DNA of 64,000 nucleotides. Origin: Pseudaminobacter soli (ex Li et al. 2025). Lineage in GTDB: Bacteria > Pseudomonadota > Alphaproteobacteria > Rhizobiales > Rhizobiaceae. The notes under the pieces are model-generated. The model saw only the letters and a list, made by a program, of their open reading frames with translations. It did no database searches and was not told where the DNA came from. The position numbers and the translations under genes were made by a program. Location of the stretch: NCBI RefSeq assembly GCF_003012705.1, contig NZ_PXYL01000010.1, forward strand, positions 62,001-126,000. Direction: 5' to 3'. Within the stretch, counting starts at the first letter, position 1. The number at the start of each line of letters is the position of its first letter. Of this stretch, positions 47,071 to 56,007 are shown piece by piece.

Positions 47071-48465
47071 ATGATGTTTGCCGGGTTGGCGCAAATCCTC
47101 CGCCGCCTTTCGCGCGCCAGGGGCATATTGCTCACGGCCTGCATTCTATTGATCGGAGCATTCTCAGCAGGCGCTTGCGGGACGGCTTCGGATCACAGCC
47201 AGGCCGCTTTTCCGCTTCAGGTCCAGCCGGACAAGCGCTACCTGCTCGATGCGGCCGGCCGCCCGTTCTTCATCAATGGCGACGCGGGCTGGTCGCTGGT
47301 TACGCAGCTCACCAGGGAAGATGCGGAGATCTATCTCCAAAACCGCAAGTCGCTTGGCTTCAATACTTTACTCGTCAATCTGCTCGAGCATCGCTTTGCC
47401 GATAGGGCTCCCGCCAACATTTATCGCGACAAGCCTTTCAAGATCGACGGTGATTTCGCGACGCCAAACGAAGCCTATTTCGCCCATGCCGACTGGGTAC
47501 TGCGCCGTGCCTGCGAGCTTGGATTCCTCGTGCTTTTGGCACCGTCCTATACCGGCCACGACGGAGGTAACGAGGGCTGGTACCAGGAGATGGTGCGGAG
47601 CGGGAAACAGAAGCTGCTGGCCTATGGCCGTTTCGTGGGAAAGCGATATGCCGGCCTCGACAACATATTGTGGGTCGAGGGGGGAGACTACAATCCGCCG
47701 GAGAAGGATCTGGTACGCGCCGTTGCCCAGGGCATCAGCGAAACCGATCCCGGCGCGCTGCATACCGCTCACAATGCGCCCGAAACTGCCGCGCTGGATT
47801 ATTGGCGTGGCGAGCCCTGGCTGAAGGTCAATAACGTCTACACCTACGATCCGGTGTGGAAGGCCGCGACGGATCAGTATCTGCGCGGCGGCAACCTGCC
47901 ATTCTTCCTGATCGAGAGTGCTTACGAGAACGAGCACGATACCTACCAACAACGCGTGCGCATGCAGGCCTATCAGGCGGTGTTGTCCGGAGCCTCCGGT
48001 CATGTATTCGGCAACAATCCGATCTGGCATTTCGACGGCCCCGGTCTTTACCAGACGCCCGTGACCTGGAAGGAAGCGCTGGATGGCCCGGGCAGCCAGA
48101 GCATGTCGCAGCTGGGAGCCTTCATATCGTCGGTGAAGTGGTGGCTTCTCGAACCTGATGTCGACGGTAAACTGCTGATTGCCGGGCAAGGCGGAGAGGA
48201 GGCGCATGTCTCCGCCGCGCGCGCCAAGGATGGTTCGTTCGCCGTTGTCTATCTGCCGACCAGCGAGGACGTGACGCTCGATCTTGGCCAACTCGCCGGC
48301 CAACATATCGCGGCACGCTGGCGCGACCCGACAAACGGAAAGATGTCTGCAGCGGAGGGCTCGCCCTTTGTTGCTGGACCGCAGACTTTCAGGCCACCGA
48401 GACGAACCGAGGGCGGCTCCGACTGGATCCTCGAACTGACCGCGGAGGAGGAGCAAAGCCAGTGA
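47071..48465 (+). CDS. Exported DUF4038-family (GH140-like) putative glycoside hydrolase
   Basis: Protein of about 464 residues with an N-terminal membrane/signal segment (ILLTACILLIGAFSAGACG), perhaps a lipoprotein although the lipobox is not canonical. The DUF4038 domain begins with YLLDAAGRPFFINGDAGWSL and contains ILWVEGGDYNPP and FFLIESAYENEHD, with acidic residues at barrel positions used for catalysis in GH140. The C-terminal ~90 residues form a small beta domain like that paired with DUF4038. It lies 12 bp after the other hydrolase gene and overlaps the pyruvyl-transferase-like gene, so all three are co-expressed. Substrate unknown, probably the local EPS. Confidence 0.75.
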   Translation: MMFAGLAQILRRLSRARGILLTACILLIGAFSAGACGTASDHSQAAFPLQVQPDKRYLLDAAGRPFFINGDAGWSLVTQLTREDAEIYLQNRKSLGFNTLLVNLLEHRFADRAPANIYRDKPFKIDGDFATPNEAYFAHADWVLRRACELGFLVLLAPSYTGHDGGNEGWYQEMVRSGKQKLLAYGRFVGKRYAGLDNILWVEGGDYNPPEKDLVRAVAQGISETDPGALHTAHNAPETAALDYWRGEPWLKVNNVYTYDPVWKAATDQYLRGGNLPFFLIESAYENEHDTYQQRVRMQAYQAVLSGASGHVFGNNPIWHFDGPGLYQTPVTWKEALDGPGSQSMSQLGAFISSVKWWLLEPDVDGKLLIAGQGGEEAHVSAARAKDGSFAVVYLPTSEDVTLDLGQLAGQHIAARWRDPTNGKMSAAEGSPFVAGPQTFRPPRRTEGGSDWILELTAEEEQSQ

Positions 48466-49751
48466 GCACGAACAACAATCTTGCGCCAACGTTGGCGCGT
48501 GACGAGGTTCTGTCGGACCCCGCTTCAAGCCCTCGCTCTGAAGTTGCCGCGCGACAGGCAAGAACAGCCCCCGGTCGCATTGCGCTGTTCGGGCTTTTTG
48601 GTGCAGGAAACCTCGGCAATGACGGGTCGCTGGAGACCATGCTCGGGTTCTTGAGACGCACGCGCCCGGATGCCCGGCTGTTCTGCGTGTGCGACCAGCC
48701 CGAGGTCGTTTCCAGATCGCTGAATATCGACGCCGTTCCGATCCGCCCGCTTGGTCCTCCAAGCCGGAGCAAGCTCCGGCGAATCCTGAGCAAGCTGGGC
48801 GACTTCGGTTGCGCGTGGCGCCACATCCGCAAGGCCGACCTGATGATCATCCCGGGAACCGGCATTCTCGACGATTTCGGCGAGCGGCCGCAGGCCATGC
48901 CACTTAAAATCCTAACTTGGTGCCTCGCCGCCCGTCTTGTCGGCACGAAGATAGCTTTCGTCTGCATCGGGGCAGGGCCTATCAGGCATCGTCTCAATCG
49001 CTGGCTGATGCTAGGAGCGGCCGGCCTTGCGCACTACCGGTCCTACAGAGACGAGATGTCCAGGAATTTCATGGAGAGCGTCGGCTTCGACACGACCAAC
49101 GACCAAGTCTACCCTGACATTGTTTTCAAACTGCCGGTGCCGGCTGTTTCGTCTCCTGCCTCCACTCCCAACCCCGGCCGCCTGACTGTTGGCGTTGGCG
49201 TGATGAGCTACCGGGGGTGGTATGGCTACGCCGAAGGCGCCGAGCAGATATTCAGCCGTTACATCGATAAGCTGTCGGAGTTCGTGATCTATCTGCTTGA
49301 TGGCGGCTATGGCGTTCGTCTGCTCACTGGCGAGTTGGGTGACAGCACAGCGTTGGATGCGCTGCTCGCTGGTGTCCGAGCTGCCCGGCCGCAGGCCGCC
49401 GAAAACATCATTGCCGAGCCGTCTTACTCGCTCAATGACCTGATGGAACAGATGTCGCAAACGGACATCGTCGTTGCGACCCGCTTCCACAACATCGTCT
49501 GCGCGCTGAAGATGGGCAAGCCGACGATTTCGCTCGGCTATGCGAGGAAGAACGACGTGCTCATGGCAGAGATGGGCCTGGGCGACTACTGCCAGCACGT
49601 CGAACACTTTAGCGTGCAGACGCTGGTCGAGCACTTCAACGCGCTAGTCGAGAACCGCGATACCCTCGCGCAGAATGTCCGACAGCGAGTTGCCGATTAC
49701 GATCGGCAGCTCAGCCGTCAGGAAGAATTCCTTCTCTCGCAGTATCTCTAG
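48462..49751 (+). CDS. Polysaccharide pyruvyl transferase family protein
   Basis: Protein of 429 residues of the polysaccharide pyruvyl transferase family, which adds ketal-linked pyruvate from phosphoenolpyruvate to sugars. Family landmarks: LFGLFGAGNLGNDGSLETML near residue 42, FVCIGAGPI, and the C-terminal VVATRFHNIVCALKMGKPTI with the conserved RFH. The first ~35 residues look disordered. Its GTG start overlaps the DUF4038 stop by four bases, so translation is coupled. It implies an acidic, pyruvylated EPS, although some family members have other roles. Confidence 0.85.
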   Translation: MSTNNNLAPTLARDEVLSDPASSPRSEVAARQARTAPGRIALFGLFGAGNLGNDGSLETMLGFLRRTRPDARLFCVCDQPEVVSRSLNIDAVPIRPLGPPSRSKLRRILSKLGDFGCAWRHIRKADLMIIPGTGILDDFGERPQAMPLKILTWCLAARLVGTKIAFVCIGAGPIRHRLNRWLMLGAAGLAHYRSYRDEMSRNFMESVGFDTTNDQVYPDIVFKLPVPAVSSPASTPNPGRLTVGVGVMSYRGWYGYAEGAEQIFSRYIDKLSEFVIYLLDGGYGVRLLTGELGDSTALDALLAGVRAARPQAAENIIAEPSYSLNDLMEQMSQTDIVVATRFHNIVCALKMGKPTISLGYARKNDVLMAEMGLGDYCQHVEHFSVQTLVEHFNALVENRDTLAQNVRQRVADYDRQLSRQEEFLLSQYL

Positions 49752-49783
49752 GCGGGCCCTCCACGGGGGTCGAACCCCGCCAA

Positions 49784-50437
49784 TCAGATCAGACGCGCCT
49801 TTCGCATGAAGAAGGCTTCCGCGTAAAACTCCGGCGCCCGGCACTCCATGCCGCGCAGGCGCGCCAGCCCCTCGAAGGTTGCGCGATCGAACCAGTCCTT
49901 CGAGCGCTGCGTGCCGAAGTGCTCGTGCAGCAGGGAGATCTTGCGGTCCATGACCTTTGCCGTCAGCGGCACGTACACATTGGGCCGGCCGAGGTCGCCA
50001 TCCCATTTGGGGATCTCATATTCCAGCACCAGATGGTCGCGAAACAGGTTCCAGGTCAGTTGGTTGATCTCGCGGTGATCCTGATGCGCGTCGTTGCGCG
50101 CATGGGTCAACACAAGGTCGGGCCGAACTCGGCTCCTGATTTCGATCAGCCACTTCTTGATCGCCCGGCTCTGGTCGGGAAAGTAGCTGTCCTCGAAATC
50201 GCCGAGGTCTATCTGATAATACTCGGCGCCGCGCAAAAATGCTTCGGCCGATGCCTGCGCCTCAGTGGCGCGCTGTCCGGCGGCGCTCAGGACACACCAG
50301 TGAACATCGAGGCGTACGCCGTTTGCGATGAGGTTGATGATGGTGCCGCCGGCGCCGATCTCGATATCATCAGAGTGCGCGCCAAGGCACAGGACCGACA
50401 GCTGTTCGCCGCTGCGCGCGAGGCCAAGGCTTCTCAT
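49784..50437 (-). CDS. PIG-L family N-acetyl-sugar deacetylase
   Basis: Zinc-dependent deacetylase of 217 residues of the LmbE/PIG-L family. The first metal motif reads GAHSDDIEIGAGG, with serine in place of the usual proline of AHPDD, and the second metal motif is ARNDAHQDHREIN. Members remove acetyl groups from GlcNAc-containing or other amide substrates. The start overlaps the cytidylyltransferase stop (ATGA), so it belongs to the C-methyltransferase, cytidylyltransferase, deacetylase operon. That linkage suggests it acts on an amidated sugar nucleotide or the finished polymer. Substrate unknown. Confidence 0.87.
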   Translation of the reverse strand: MRSLGLARSGEQLSVLCLGAHSDDIEIGAGGTIINLIANGVRLDVHWCVLSAAGQRATEAQASAEAFLRGAEYYQIDLGDFEDSYFPDQSRAIKKWLIEIRSRVRPDLVLTHARNDAHQDHREINQLTWNLFRDHLVLEYEIPKWDGDLGRPNVYVPLTAKVMDRKISLLHEHFGTQRSKDWFDRATFEGLARLRGMECRAPEFYAEAFFMRKARLI

Positions 50438-51249
50438 GAAGCGGCCGTGACGACGTTGCGTCGTGCGCGCTCGGCCCGCATCGCAGCGTTCCAGGGCATG
50501 TCGCCATGCTCGACCATGTCCTCGAGCGACTGCCAGTCGCGCAGCGTATCCATGGACCGCCAGAAGCCGTCATGCTTGTAGGCCATCAGCTTGTTGTCGG
50601 CGATCAGGCGGCTGAACGGCTCGAGCACCAGTTCCTCGCCTTCCCGCATGTAGTCGAATATCTCCGGCCGGAAGATGAAGTAGCCGCCGTTGATCCATAT
50701 CTCCGACGTATCCGTGGTCCGGAACGCGCGCACGCGGCCATCCTCGCCGATGTCCGCGAGATGATAGGTGAGGGGCGCGCGCACGGCCAGGAAACAGCCA
50801 TACATGCCGCTACCCTCGAACTTGGCGATCATGTCGGTGAGGTCGACATCCGTCAGGCCGTCGGAATAGTTGGCCAGGAACATTTTTTCGCCCATGACCT
50901 GGTGACGGGCCGCCCACAGGCGTTCGCCGATATTGCGCCAGATGCCGGTGTCGAGAAGCGTCACCCGCCAGTCCTTCACCGCTGCATCGAGAAGCCGGAC
51001 GTCCCTGCCTCCGTCGGAAACCACGCAGTCGGCGAAGGTCTGCGGGCGCGAATTGAGGAAGAAATCCTTGATGACATTGGCCTTGTAGCCAAGGCAGAGC
51101 ACGAAGTCGTCGTGGCCGTAGTCGCTGTACCACTGCATGACATGGCGCAGGATGGGCTGTTGGCCGAGCGGGATCATCGGCTTCGGGACGCTTTCGGAAT
51201 AATCGCGGATACGGGTGCCGCGCCCACCACAGAACAGGACGACTTTCAT
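50434..51249 (-). CDS. Glucose-1-phosphate cytidylyltransferase-like (RfbF family)
   Basis: Nucleotidyltransferase of 271 residues that would make CDP-glucose from CTP and glucose-1-phosphate. The N-terminal motif is LFCGGRGTRIRDYSESVPKP, with MIPLGQQPILRHVMQ and the RfbF-like segments ANYSDGLTDVDL and GFWRSMDTLRDW. The frame is open to 51363, but ATG 51249, two bases after the methyltransferase stop, is the natural start. CDP-glucose normally feeds a 4,6-dehydratase to make CDP-4-keto-6-deoxyglucose; no such gene is recognised here. Central enzyme of the sugar-nucleotide block. Confidence 0.87.
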   Translation of the reverse strand: MKVVLFCGGRGTRIRDYSESVPKPMIPLGQQPILRHVMQWYSDYGHDDFVLCLGYKANVIKDFFLNSRPQTFADCVVSDGGRDVRLLDAAVKDWRVTLLDTGIWRNIGERLWAARHQVMGEKMFLANYSDGLTDVDLTDMIAKFEGSGMYGCFLAVRAPLTYHLADIGEDGRVRAFRTTDTSEIWINGGYFIFRPEIFDYMREGEELVLEPFSRLIADNKLMAYKHDGFWRSMDTLRDWQSLEDMVEHGDMPWNAAMRAERARRNVVTAAS

Positions 51250-51251
51250 CT

Positions 51252-52547
51252 TCAAAGCTCCGCAGGATCGATAATCATGGCGAAGGGGATGGGCACGACG
51301 AACTTCGCGCCCCAGGCCGCCACGTGGGACATCTGCCGGATGATCTCGTCCTTGAGGTTCCAAGGCAGGATCAGGATGTAGTCGGGCTTGGCCTCGTCGA
51401 TCGCCGGAACCGGAAGTATCGGGATGTGCATTCCAGGCGTGAACCGGCCGTGCTTGTAGGGATTTCGATCGACGGTGAAATCGAGGAAATCGGTGCCGAT
51501 GGCACAGTAGTTGAGCAGCGTGTTGCCCTTGCCCGGCGCGCCGTAGCCGCAGATGCGCTTGCCCTCGCGCTTGGCCGCAATCAGGAAGGCCAGCAGGTCG
51601 CGCTTGGCCGCCTGCGCCTTGTCGCCGAACGAAGTGTAGGTTGCAATGTCGGCCAGTCCATGGGCCCGCTCGCGGGCGAGGAGGTCGATGACATTGAACG
51701 AAACCGGCCGTTCGTCATCTTCATGCGCAAGATAGACGCGCAAGGAGCCGCCATGGGTGGGCAGTTCCTCGACGTCGATGAACTTGAGGCCATGGCGGCG
51801 GGCCATGATGTCTATCGTCACCGCCGAGAAGTAGGAAAAATGCTCGTGATAGATCGTGTCGAACTGATTTTCGGCGATCAGTCTCTCGACATGAGGAAAC
51901 TCGAGCGTGACCGTGCCGCCCCGCTTGAGCAGGATCTTCATGCCGGCGACGAAGTCGTTGAGGTCCGGCACCTGCGCCAGCACATTGTTTCCGATGATCA
52001 GATCAGCGCCAATACCTTCCGCGAGCAGTGTCCATGCAAGCTGCGTCCCAAAGAAATCGACGCGCGTAGGAACGCCTTTTTCGATCGCTGCGCGCGCCAC
52101 GTTGGCGGCCGGCTCGATGCCGAGCACCGGAACGCCCATGGGCAGGAAGTGCTGCAGCAGATAGCCGTCATTGCTGGCAAGCTCGACGGCGAGACTTTTC
52201 GCGCCAAGCCCGAGCCGATCGGTAATGGATTCACAGTATCGCTTGGCGTGGGCGACCCAGCTGGTCGAGAACGAGGAGAAATAGGCGTATTCGGTAAATA
52301 TCGCCTCAGGGCTCACATATTCCTTCAACTGCACGAGGAAGCATCTGTCGCAGACCAGAACCTTCAGCGGAAAGTATGCCTCCATCTGGTCGACTTCTTC
52401 CGCCCGCAAGAAGCTCTCGCAAGGAGGCGACATGCCGAGGTCCACGAATGTGTGGCGAAGACGTGAGCCGCAAAGCCGGCACGTTGCTACCGGAAGCCCT
52501 TCCGCAGCCGTAGAGCCTTTCGCAATTTCCTTCGTCTGGAAATTCAT
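51252..52547 (-). CDS. Sugar C-methyltransferase (zinc-binding, SAM-dependent)
   Basis: Methyltransferase of 431 residues with the three-part layout of NDP-deoxysugar C-methyltransferases such as TylC3/TcaB9. The N-terminal zinc domain shows CRLCGS and CDRC; the Rossmann SAM domain shows AVELASNDGYLLQHF and IIGNNVLAQVPDL; the C-terminal domain carries ICGYGAPGKGNTLLNYC. Known members methylate C-3 of 4-ketohexoses bound to a nucleotide, giving branched sugars. First gene of the unit with the cytidylyltransferase and PIG-L deacetylase, and divergent from the RmlC-like epimerase. Nucleotide and carbon position are inferred. Confidence 0.88.
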   Translation of the reverse strand: MNFQTKEIAKGSTAAEGLPVATCRLCGSRLRHTFVDLGMSPPCESFLRAEEVDQMEAYFPLKVLVCDRCFLVQLKEYVSPEAIFTEYAYFSSFSTSWVAHAKRYCESITDRLGLGAKSLAVELASNDGYLLQHFLPMGVPVLGIEPAANVARAAIEKGVPTRVDFFGTQLAWTLLAEGIGADLIIGNNVLAQVPDLNDFVAGMKILLKRGGTVTLEFPHVERLIAENQFDTIYHEHFSYFSAVTIDIMARRHGLKFIDVEELPTHGGSLRVYLAHEDDERPVSFNVIDLLARERAHGLADIATYTSFGDKAQAAKRDLLAFLIAAKREGKRICGYGAPGKGNTLLNYCAIGTDFLDFTVDRNPYKHGRFTPGMHIPILPVPAIDEAKPDYILILPWNLKDEIIRQMSHVAAWGAKFVVPIPFAMIIDPAEL

Positions 52548-52844
52548 CTCTCTTCAACCCCCAACGGCGCTCCGACACGACGCCCGCATCGCCTTGCCGG
52601 CACGCGGACTACGTCGCGAGCAATGTTGTCCTGCCCGTTGAAGGATAGGGGAGCGCTTCAGCGTTCTCGATTTGCCCTTACGATGCTTGCGGTCATCCGA
52701 ACGTGCATCGGGGTTCTAAAGGCCAATGTCCAAAAGGCTATGCGCCGTGCTGCGATGGTGCTGCATCATCCTGAATGGGTAGGAGCGGGCGAGGACCATC
52801 CGGCATTGAGCTAAGTCTTGACATTCCGTCGGTCGACTTCCGCG
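52548..52844. other. Divergent promoter region between C-methyltransferase and epimerase genes
   Basis: About 300 bp without a supported gene. It must hold the promoters of two divergent sugar-nucleotide units. No palindrome or clear -35/-10 pair was recognised. Confidence 0.4.
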
Positions 52845-53441
52845 ATGCATGCGCGCGGCAAACAATCGCGAGTGGTGCTGGCTGAAGCGGGTGGCAGCGT
52901 GCGATTCTTCGAGACGAAGCTGAGTGGTGCGTGGCTGATCGAGCCCGAGCCCATTGTCGATGAGCGGGGCAGCTTCATGCGCACTTTCTGCGCCCGTGAG
53001 TTGGGCGAAAGGGGCTTGGAAACCCGCTTCGTGCAGAACAGCCAATCCGAGAATTCGTTCAAGGGCACGCTTCGCGGCATGCATTTCCAACTGGCGCCTC
53101 ATGCCGAGGTCAAACTTGTCTCTTGTATCCGTGGTGCAATCTACGACGTCATCATCGACCTGCGGCCTTCGTCCCCGTCGCGCTACAAATGGGCGGGCTT
53201 CGAGCTCACGTCGCAGAACCGCCGTCAGCTCTATATCCCGGCAGGATTCGCGCATGGGTTCCAGACCCTCACGGACGATACAGGGGTGTCGTATCTGATT
53301 TCGGAGTTCTATGCGAGGCAGGCCTCTGTCGGCGTCAGATTTGACGATCCGGCTTTCGGGATCGATTGGCCGATGGCGCCCACTGCGATGTCCGACAAGG
53401 ACCGCAACTGGCCGCTCCTGCAGGATTTTGTCCACGCCTAG
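52845..53441 (+). CDS. dTDP-4-dehydrorhamnose 3,5-epimerase family protein (RmlC/RfbC-like)
   Basis: Cupin-fold epimerase of the RmlC family acting on 4-keto-6-deoxyhexose nucleotides. The domain begins VRFFETKLSGAWLIEPEP then DERGSFMRTFC, with the active-site histidine region TLRGMHFQLAP and IPAGFAHGFQTLTD. The family is about 180 residues, which fits a start at GTG 52899; ATG 52845 (198 residues) is given here because it is the first ATG. A single gene on the plus strand between two minus-strand units, its stop overlapping the DUF4910 gene's stop in a shared CTAG. It would invert C-3 and/or C-5 of the branched-sugar intermediate. Confidence 0.85.
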   Translation: MHARGKQSRVVLAEAGGSVRFFETKLSGAWLIEPEPIVDERGSFMRTFCARELGERGLETRFVQNSQSENSFKGTLRGMHFQLAPHAEVKLVSCIRGAIYDVIIDLRPSSPSRYKWAGFELTSQNRRQLYIPAGFAHGFQTLTDDTGVSYLISEFYARQASVGVRFDDPAFGIDWPMAPTAMSDKDRNWPLLQDFVHA

Positions 53442-54757
53442 CGGGCATCAGCCAACAGGCCGTGAAGGCGCAACAATTCGGCGGCTGCCGCCAATTCCTT
53501 GAACCCAAGGCCCGAACGCTCTGCCATGTCCAGCAGCGAATGCCGGCCGTCCGCCAGGTTCAGAACCCAGAGCAGGCTCATCGCACTGAGGCCGGTCGAT
53601 CTGTCGCCGCCCAGCGCCGCATAGAGACCGCGCCGGCCAAGCTGCGGCTCGCCCTTTTGGCAAAGACTGACCGGTGTCCAGTCGCCCTCGACGATGTCGA
53701 TCACTTCCGTGACGATGCGATAGGACTCCGCCAGATGCTCCGGGCGGATAAAGTCGAGATTGTCGGCGGAGGTGTGATATTCGGGGAAGGTGCCGAAGGC
53801 GCTGCGCTGGAATAGCCCAACCGGAAGGTTGAAGCCGGGCGAGCAGAACTGCCGTTCGTCATAGCCGTAAGGCGAAAAGTCCAGAAGCGTCGCGGGCTTT
53901 GGACATCGCGAAAGCACATGCGCCATCGCGCGATCGATGAATGCATTGTCGCGCCGGCTGCGCTTGTAGGTTGGCCCGCCGCCATCGCCGACGCAGGAAA
54001 CGACCAAGCCGTGGTCTATGCGCTCAGTCACGTCCTCGTTGCGCGACAGCCAGGCGAGCGAGCCGATCGTGCCTGGCGCGAACAAAAAGCGATAGCTGTA
54101 GCGCGTCTTTCGCGATTTCAGGCTGGCCGCCAGACAGGCAAGCATTGCCAGCCCCGAGCAATTGTCATTGGCGAGCGAGGGGTGGCAGACATGGGCCGAA
54201 AGAAGGAATTCGCGGTCCGTCTCGCCACGATGCAAGTACTCGCCATAGGTGAGAGAGCCGTCCTTGAACTCCGCGTCGATCTCGACCTGATAGTCTCCCT
54301 CGGGGAGTTCCGCGAGGCGATTGTGCGCCATGCAGAAGCCCCAGTTTTCGCTGTAGTAGGAGGTCCGATAAGGGATCAGATCCGGCTGCTCGGGCAGGGT
54401 GTGGATGTGGCGTTTCAGTTCATCCAGCCGGACGGTGCCGCGAAACGGGGCGCTGTAGTTCAGCACATGCAGATTGTGGTCGTCGAAGTCGATGACCTTT
54501 TCGCCCGCCGCATTTCGAACCGTCGCGCTTCGGATCATCCATTCCCTCGGGGTGGTCCAGTCGAAAGCAGGCGTGCCGGTCGCCACCTCATGTCGTTCGA
54601 GCGGTATGGTCTCGGAGAGTATCTCAAGCGTTTCGCGCACGCCGTCGCCGGTGATGCTCCGGCAGATCGGGTAGAGACGCGCAGCCAGTTCATAGATCCT
54701 CCGCCCCATCTCATCGTTGGACGGGGCAGGATCGATGATGGAGGCCGGCTGATCCAT
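53438..54757 (-). CDS. DUF4910 / M28-like aminopeptidase-fold protein of sugar biosynthesis clusters
   Basis: Protein of 439 residues combining a DUF2172/DUF4910 metallopeptidase-like fold and a C-terminal winged-helix segment (about 370-435). Potential metal ligands lie in LLSAHVCHPSLANDNCSG (about 195) and PEYHTSADNLDF. Such proteins recur next to sugar-nucleotide genes, but no reaction is established to my knowledge. It follows the SDR gene by 15 bp on the same strand, so the two are co-expressed, and converges on the epimerase gene with overlapping stops. It may hydrolyse an amide on an amino sugar, which is only a guess. Confidence 0.8.
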   Translation of the reverse strand: MDQPASIIDPAPSNDEMGRRIYELAARLYPICRSITGDGVRETLEILSETIPLERHEVATGTPAFDWTTPREWMIRSATVRNAAGEKVIDFDDHNLHVLNYSAPFRGTVRLDELKRHIHTLPEQPDLIPYRTSYYSENWGFCMAHNRLAELPEGDYQVEIDAEFKDGSLTYGEYLHRGETDREFLLSAHVCHPSLANDNCSGLAMLACLAASLKSRKTRYSYRFLFAPGTIGSLAWLSRNEDVTERIDHGLVVSCVGDGGGPTYKRSRRDNAFIDRAMAHVLSRCPKPATLLDFSPYGYDERQFCSPGFNLPVGLFQRSAFGTFPEYHTSADNLDFIRPEHLAESYRIVTEVIDIVEGDWTPVSLCQKGEPQLGRRGLYAALGGDRSTGLSAMSLLWVLNLADGRHSLLDMAERSGLGFKELAAAAELLRLHGLLADAR

Positions 54758-54772
54758 GAAAAACTCGTCAGA

Positions 54773-55837
54773 TCAGCTGGCCGCCGCACTGAGGTCGGCC
54801 TGCTGCGTCGGCTGTACACGCATCCGGCCGTCTATCAGCCCGTTGCCCATGAGATATTTGATGTGTCCGATGCGCTGGAACCGCGGACCTTCGAACTCTG
54901 CAAGCGTTAGGTTCGAGCCGGTATAGGCGGCGTAGAGCTGCTCGGCACCAGCGCGGGCATCCCATTGCGGCCTGAAGCCGGGCAGCACGCGCGCGATCTT
55001 TTCGAAACTCACGCTATAGGAGCGAGTGTCGGGGCCGGCATCCGCCGCATATTCCAGCCGGCATCCCGGAACCACGTCGGCGACGATCGCCGCTATATCG
55101 CGGATCCGGTAGTTGTGGCTGGTCTGGCCGACATTGAAGGCCTCGTTGTGAACCAGTTCGCGTGGTGCTTCGAGACCGGCAATGAAGGCGCGGGAAATGT
55201 CCTCGATATGGACGATCGGCCGCCACGGGCTGCCGTCCGATTTCAGCAGGATCACGCCCTCGGTGACCGCCCAGGCGACCAGATTGTTGAGCACGATGTC
55301 GAAGCGCTGTCGAGGCGACAGTCCATAGGCCGTTGCCGGCCGGAAATAGGTCGGCGAGAAGCTGTCGTCGGCGAGTACGGAGATGTCCCGCTCCGACATG
55401 ACCTTGGACCAGCCATAAGGCGTCACCGGCTTCAGTTCGCCGGTCTCGTCGATCATGCCATCGCCCGCCTGTCCATAGTTGCTGCACGACGAGGCGTAAA
55501 GAAAGCGGCTTACGCCGGCAGCCTTGGCGGCAACGGCGAATTTGACACTCGCACGATGATTGATGTCGTAGGTGAGGTCAGGATCGAGATTGCCGAGGGG
55601 ATCGTTCGACAACGCTGCAAGGTGGATGACCGCATCGAAGCCTTCGAGGTCGGCGGGCTCGACGTCGCGAACATCCTTGCGGATGGAAGGCACGTCAGCC
55701 AGGGTTCCGCCGGGCGCGAAGGTACAACGCCGGTAGAGGTCGCTGTCGTAGCCGGTCACCTGATGGCCCGCACGAAGCAGCATCGGCACCATGACCGAAC
55801 CAATGTACCCTTGATGACCCGTCACAAGAACCTTCAT
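54773..55837 (-). CDS. Extended SDR, NAD-dependent sugar-nucleotide epimerase/reductase
   Basis: Extended short-chain dehydrogenase of 354 residues. The NAD motif is [18 protein letters not shown] (3-20), with [20 protein letters not shown] and the catalytic YGWSK. The Asp-Glu pair (TDE-type motif) of 4,6-dehydratases is absent, which argues for an epimerase, reductase or decarboxylase-like role on a nucleotide sugar. AAGGG precedes the ATG by eight bases. It is cotranscribed with the DUF4910 gene and follows the aminotransferase by 170 bp. It may reduce or epimerise the C-4 ketone of the branched sugar. Confidence 0.85.
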   Translation of the reverse strand: MKVLVTGHQGYIGSVMVPMLLRAGHQVTGYDSDLYRRCTFAPGGTLADVPSIRKDVRDVEPADLEGFDAVIHLAALSNDPLGNLDPDLTYDINHRASVKFAVAAKAAGVSRFLYASSCSNYGQAGDGMIDETGELKPVTPYGWSKVMSERDISVLADDSFSPTYFRPATAYGLSPRQRFDIVLNNLVAWAVTEGVILLKSDGSPWRPIVHIEDISRAFIAGLEAPRELVHNEAFNVGQTSHNYRIRDIAAIVADVVPGCRLEYAADAGPDTRSYSVSFEKIARVLPGFRPQWDARAGAEQLYAAYTGSNLTLAEFEGPRFQRIGHIKYLMGNGLIDGRMRVQPTQQADLSAAAS

Positions 55838-56007
55838 TGCAAAATCCCTTCGCTAAACTGACAACTGTAGCGGTGTTTAAGGCTAGTGCCTGGAGACGGC
55901 GCGGACGATGAAGACTATCGGTAACGTCAGTTCTTCCTTTGACGGCGCTCTGTCGTGCCCATGCCTCTTTGGTGGTAAGGCCCGTGCCCCTCGTGTGACG
56001 GGGCGCC

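Noticed and set aside
49755-49790. tRNA-like T-arm sequence (GGTTCGA-type) between converging genes
   Set aside because: The stem pairs only partly and no acceptor, D or anticodon arms can be found around it. Probably a small terminator-like hairpin.
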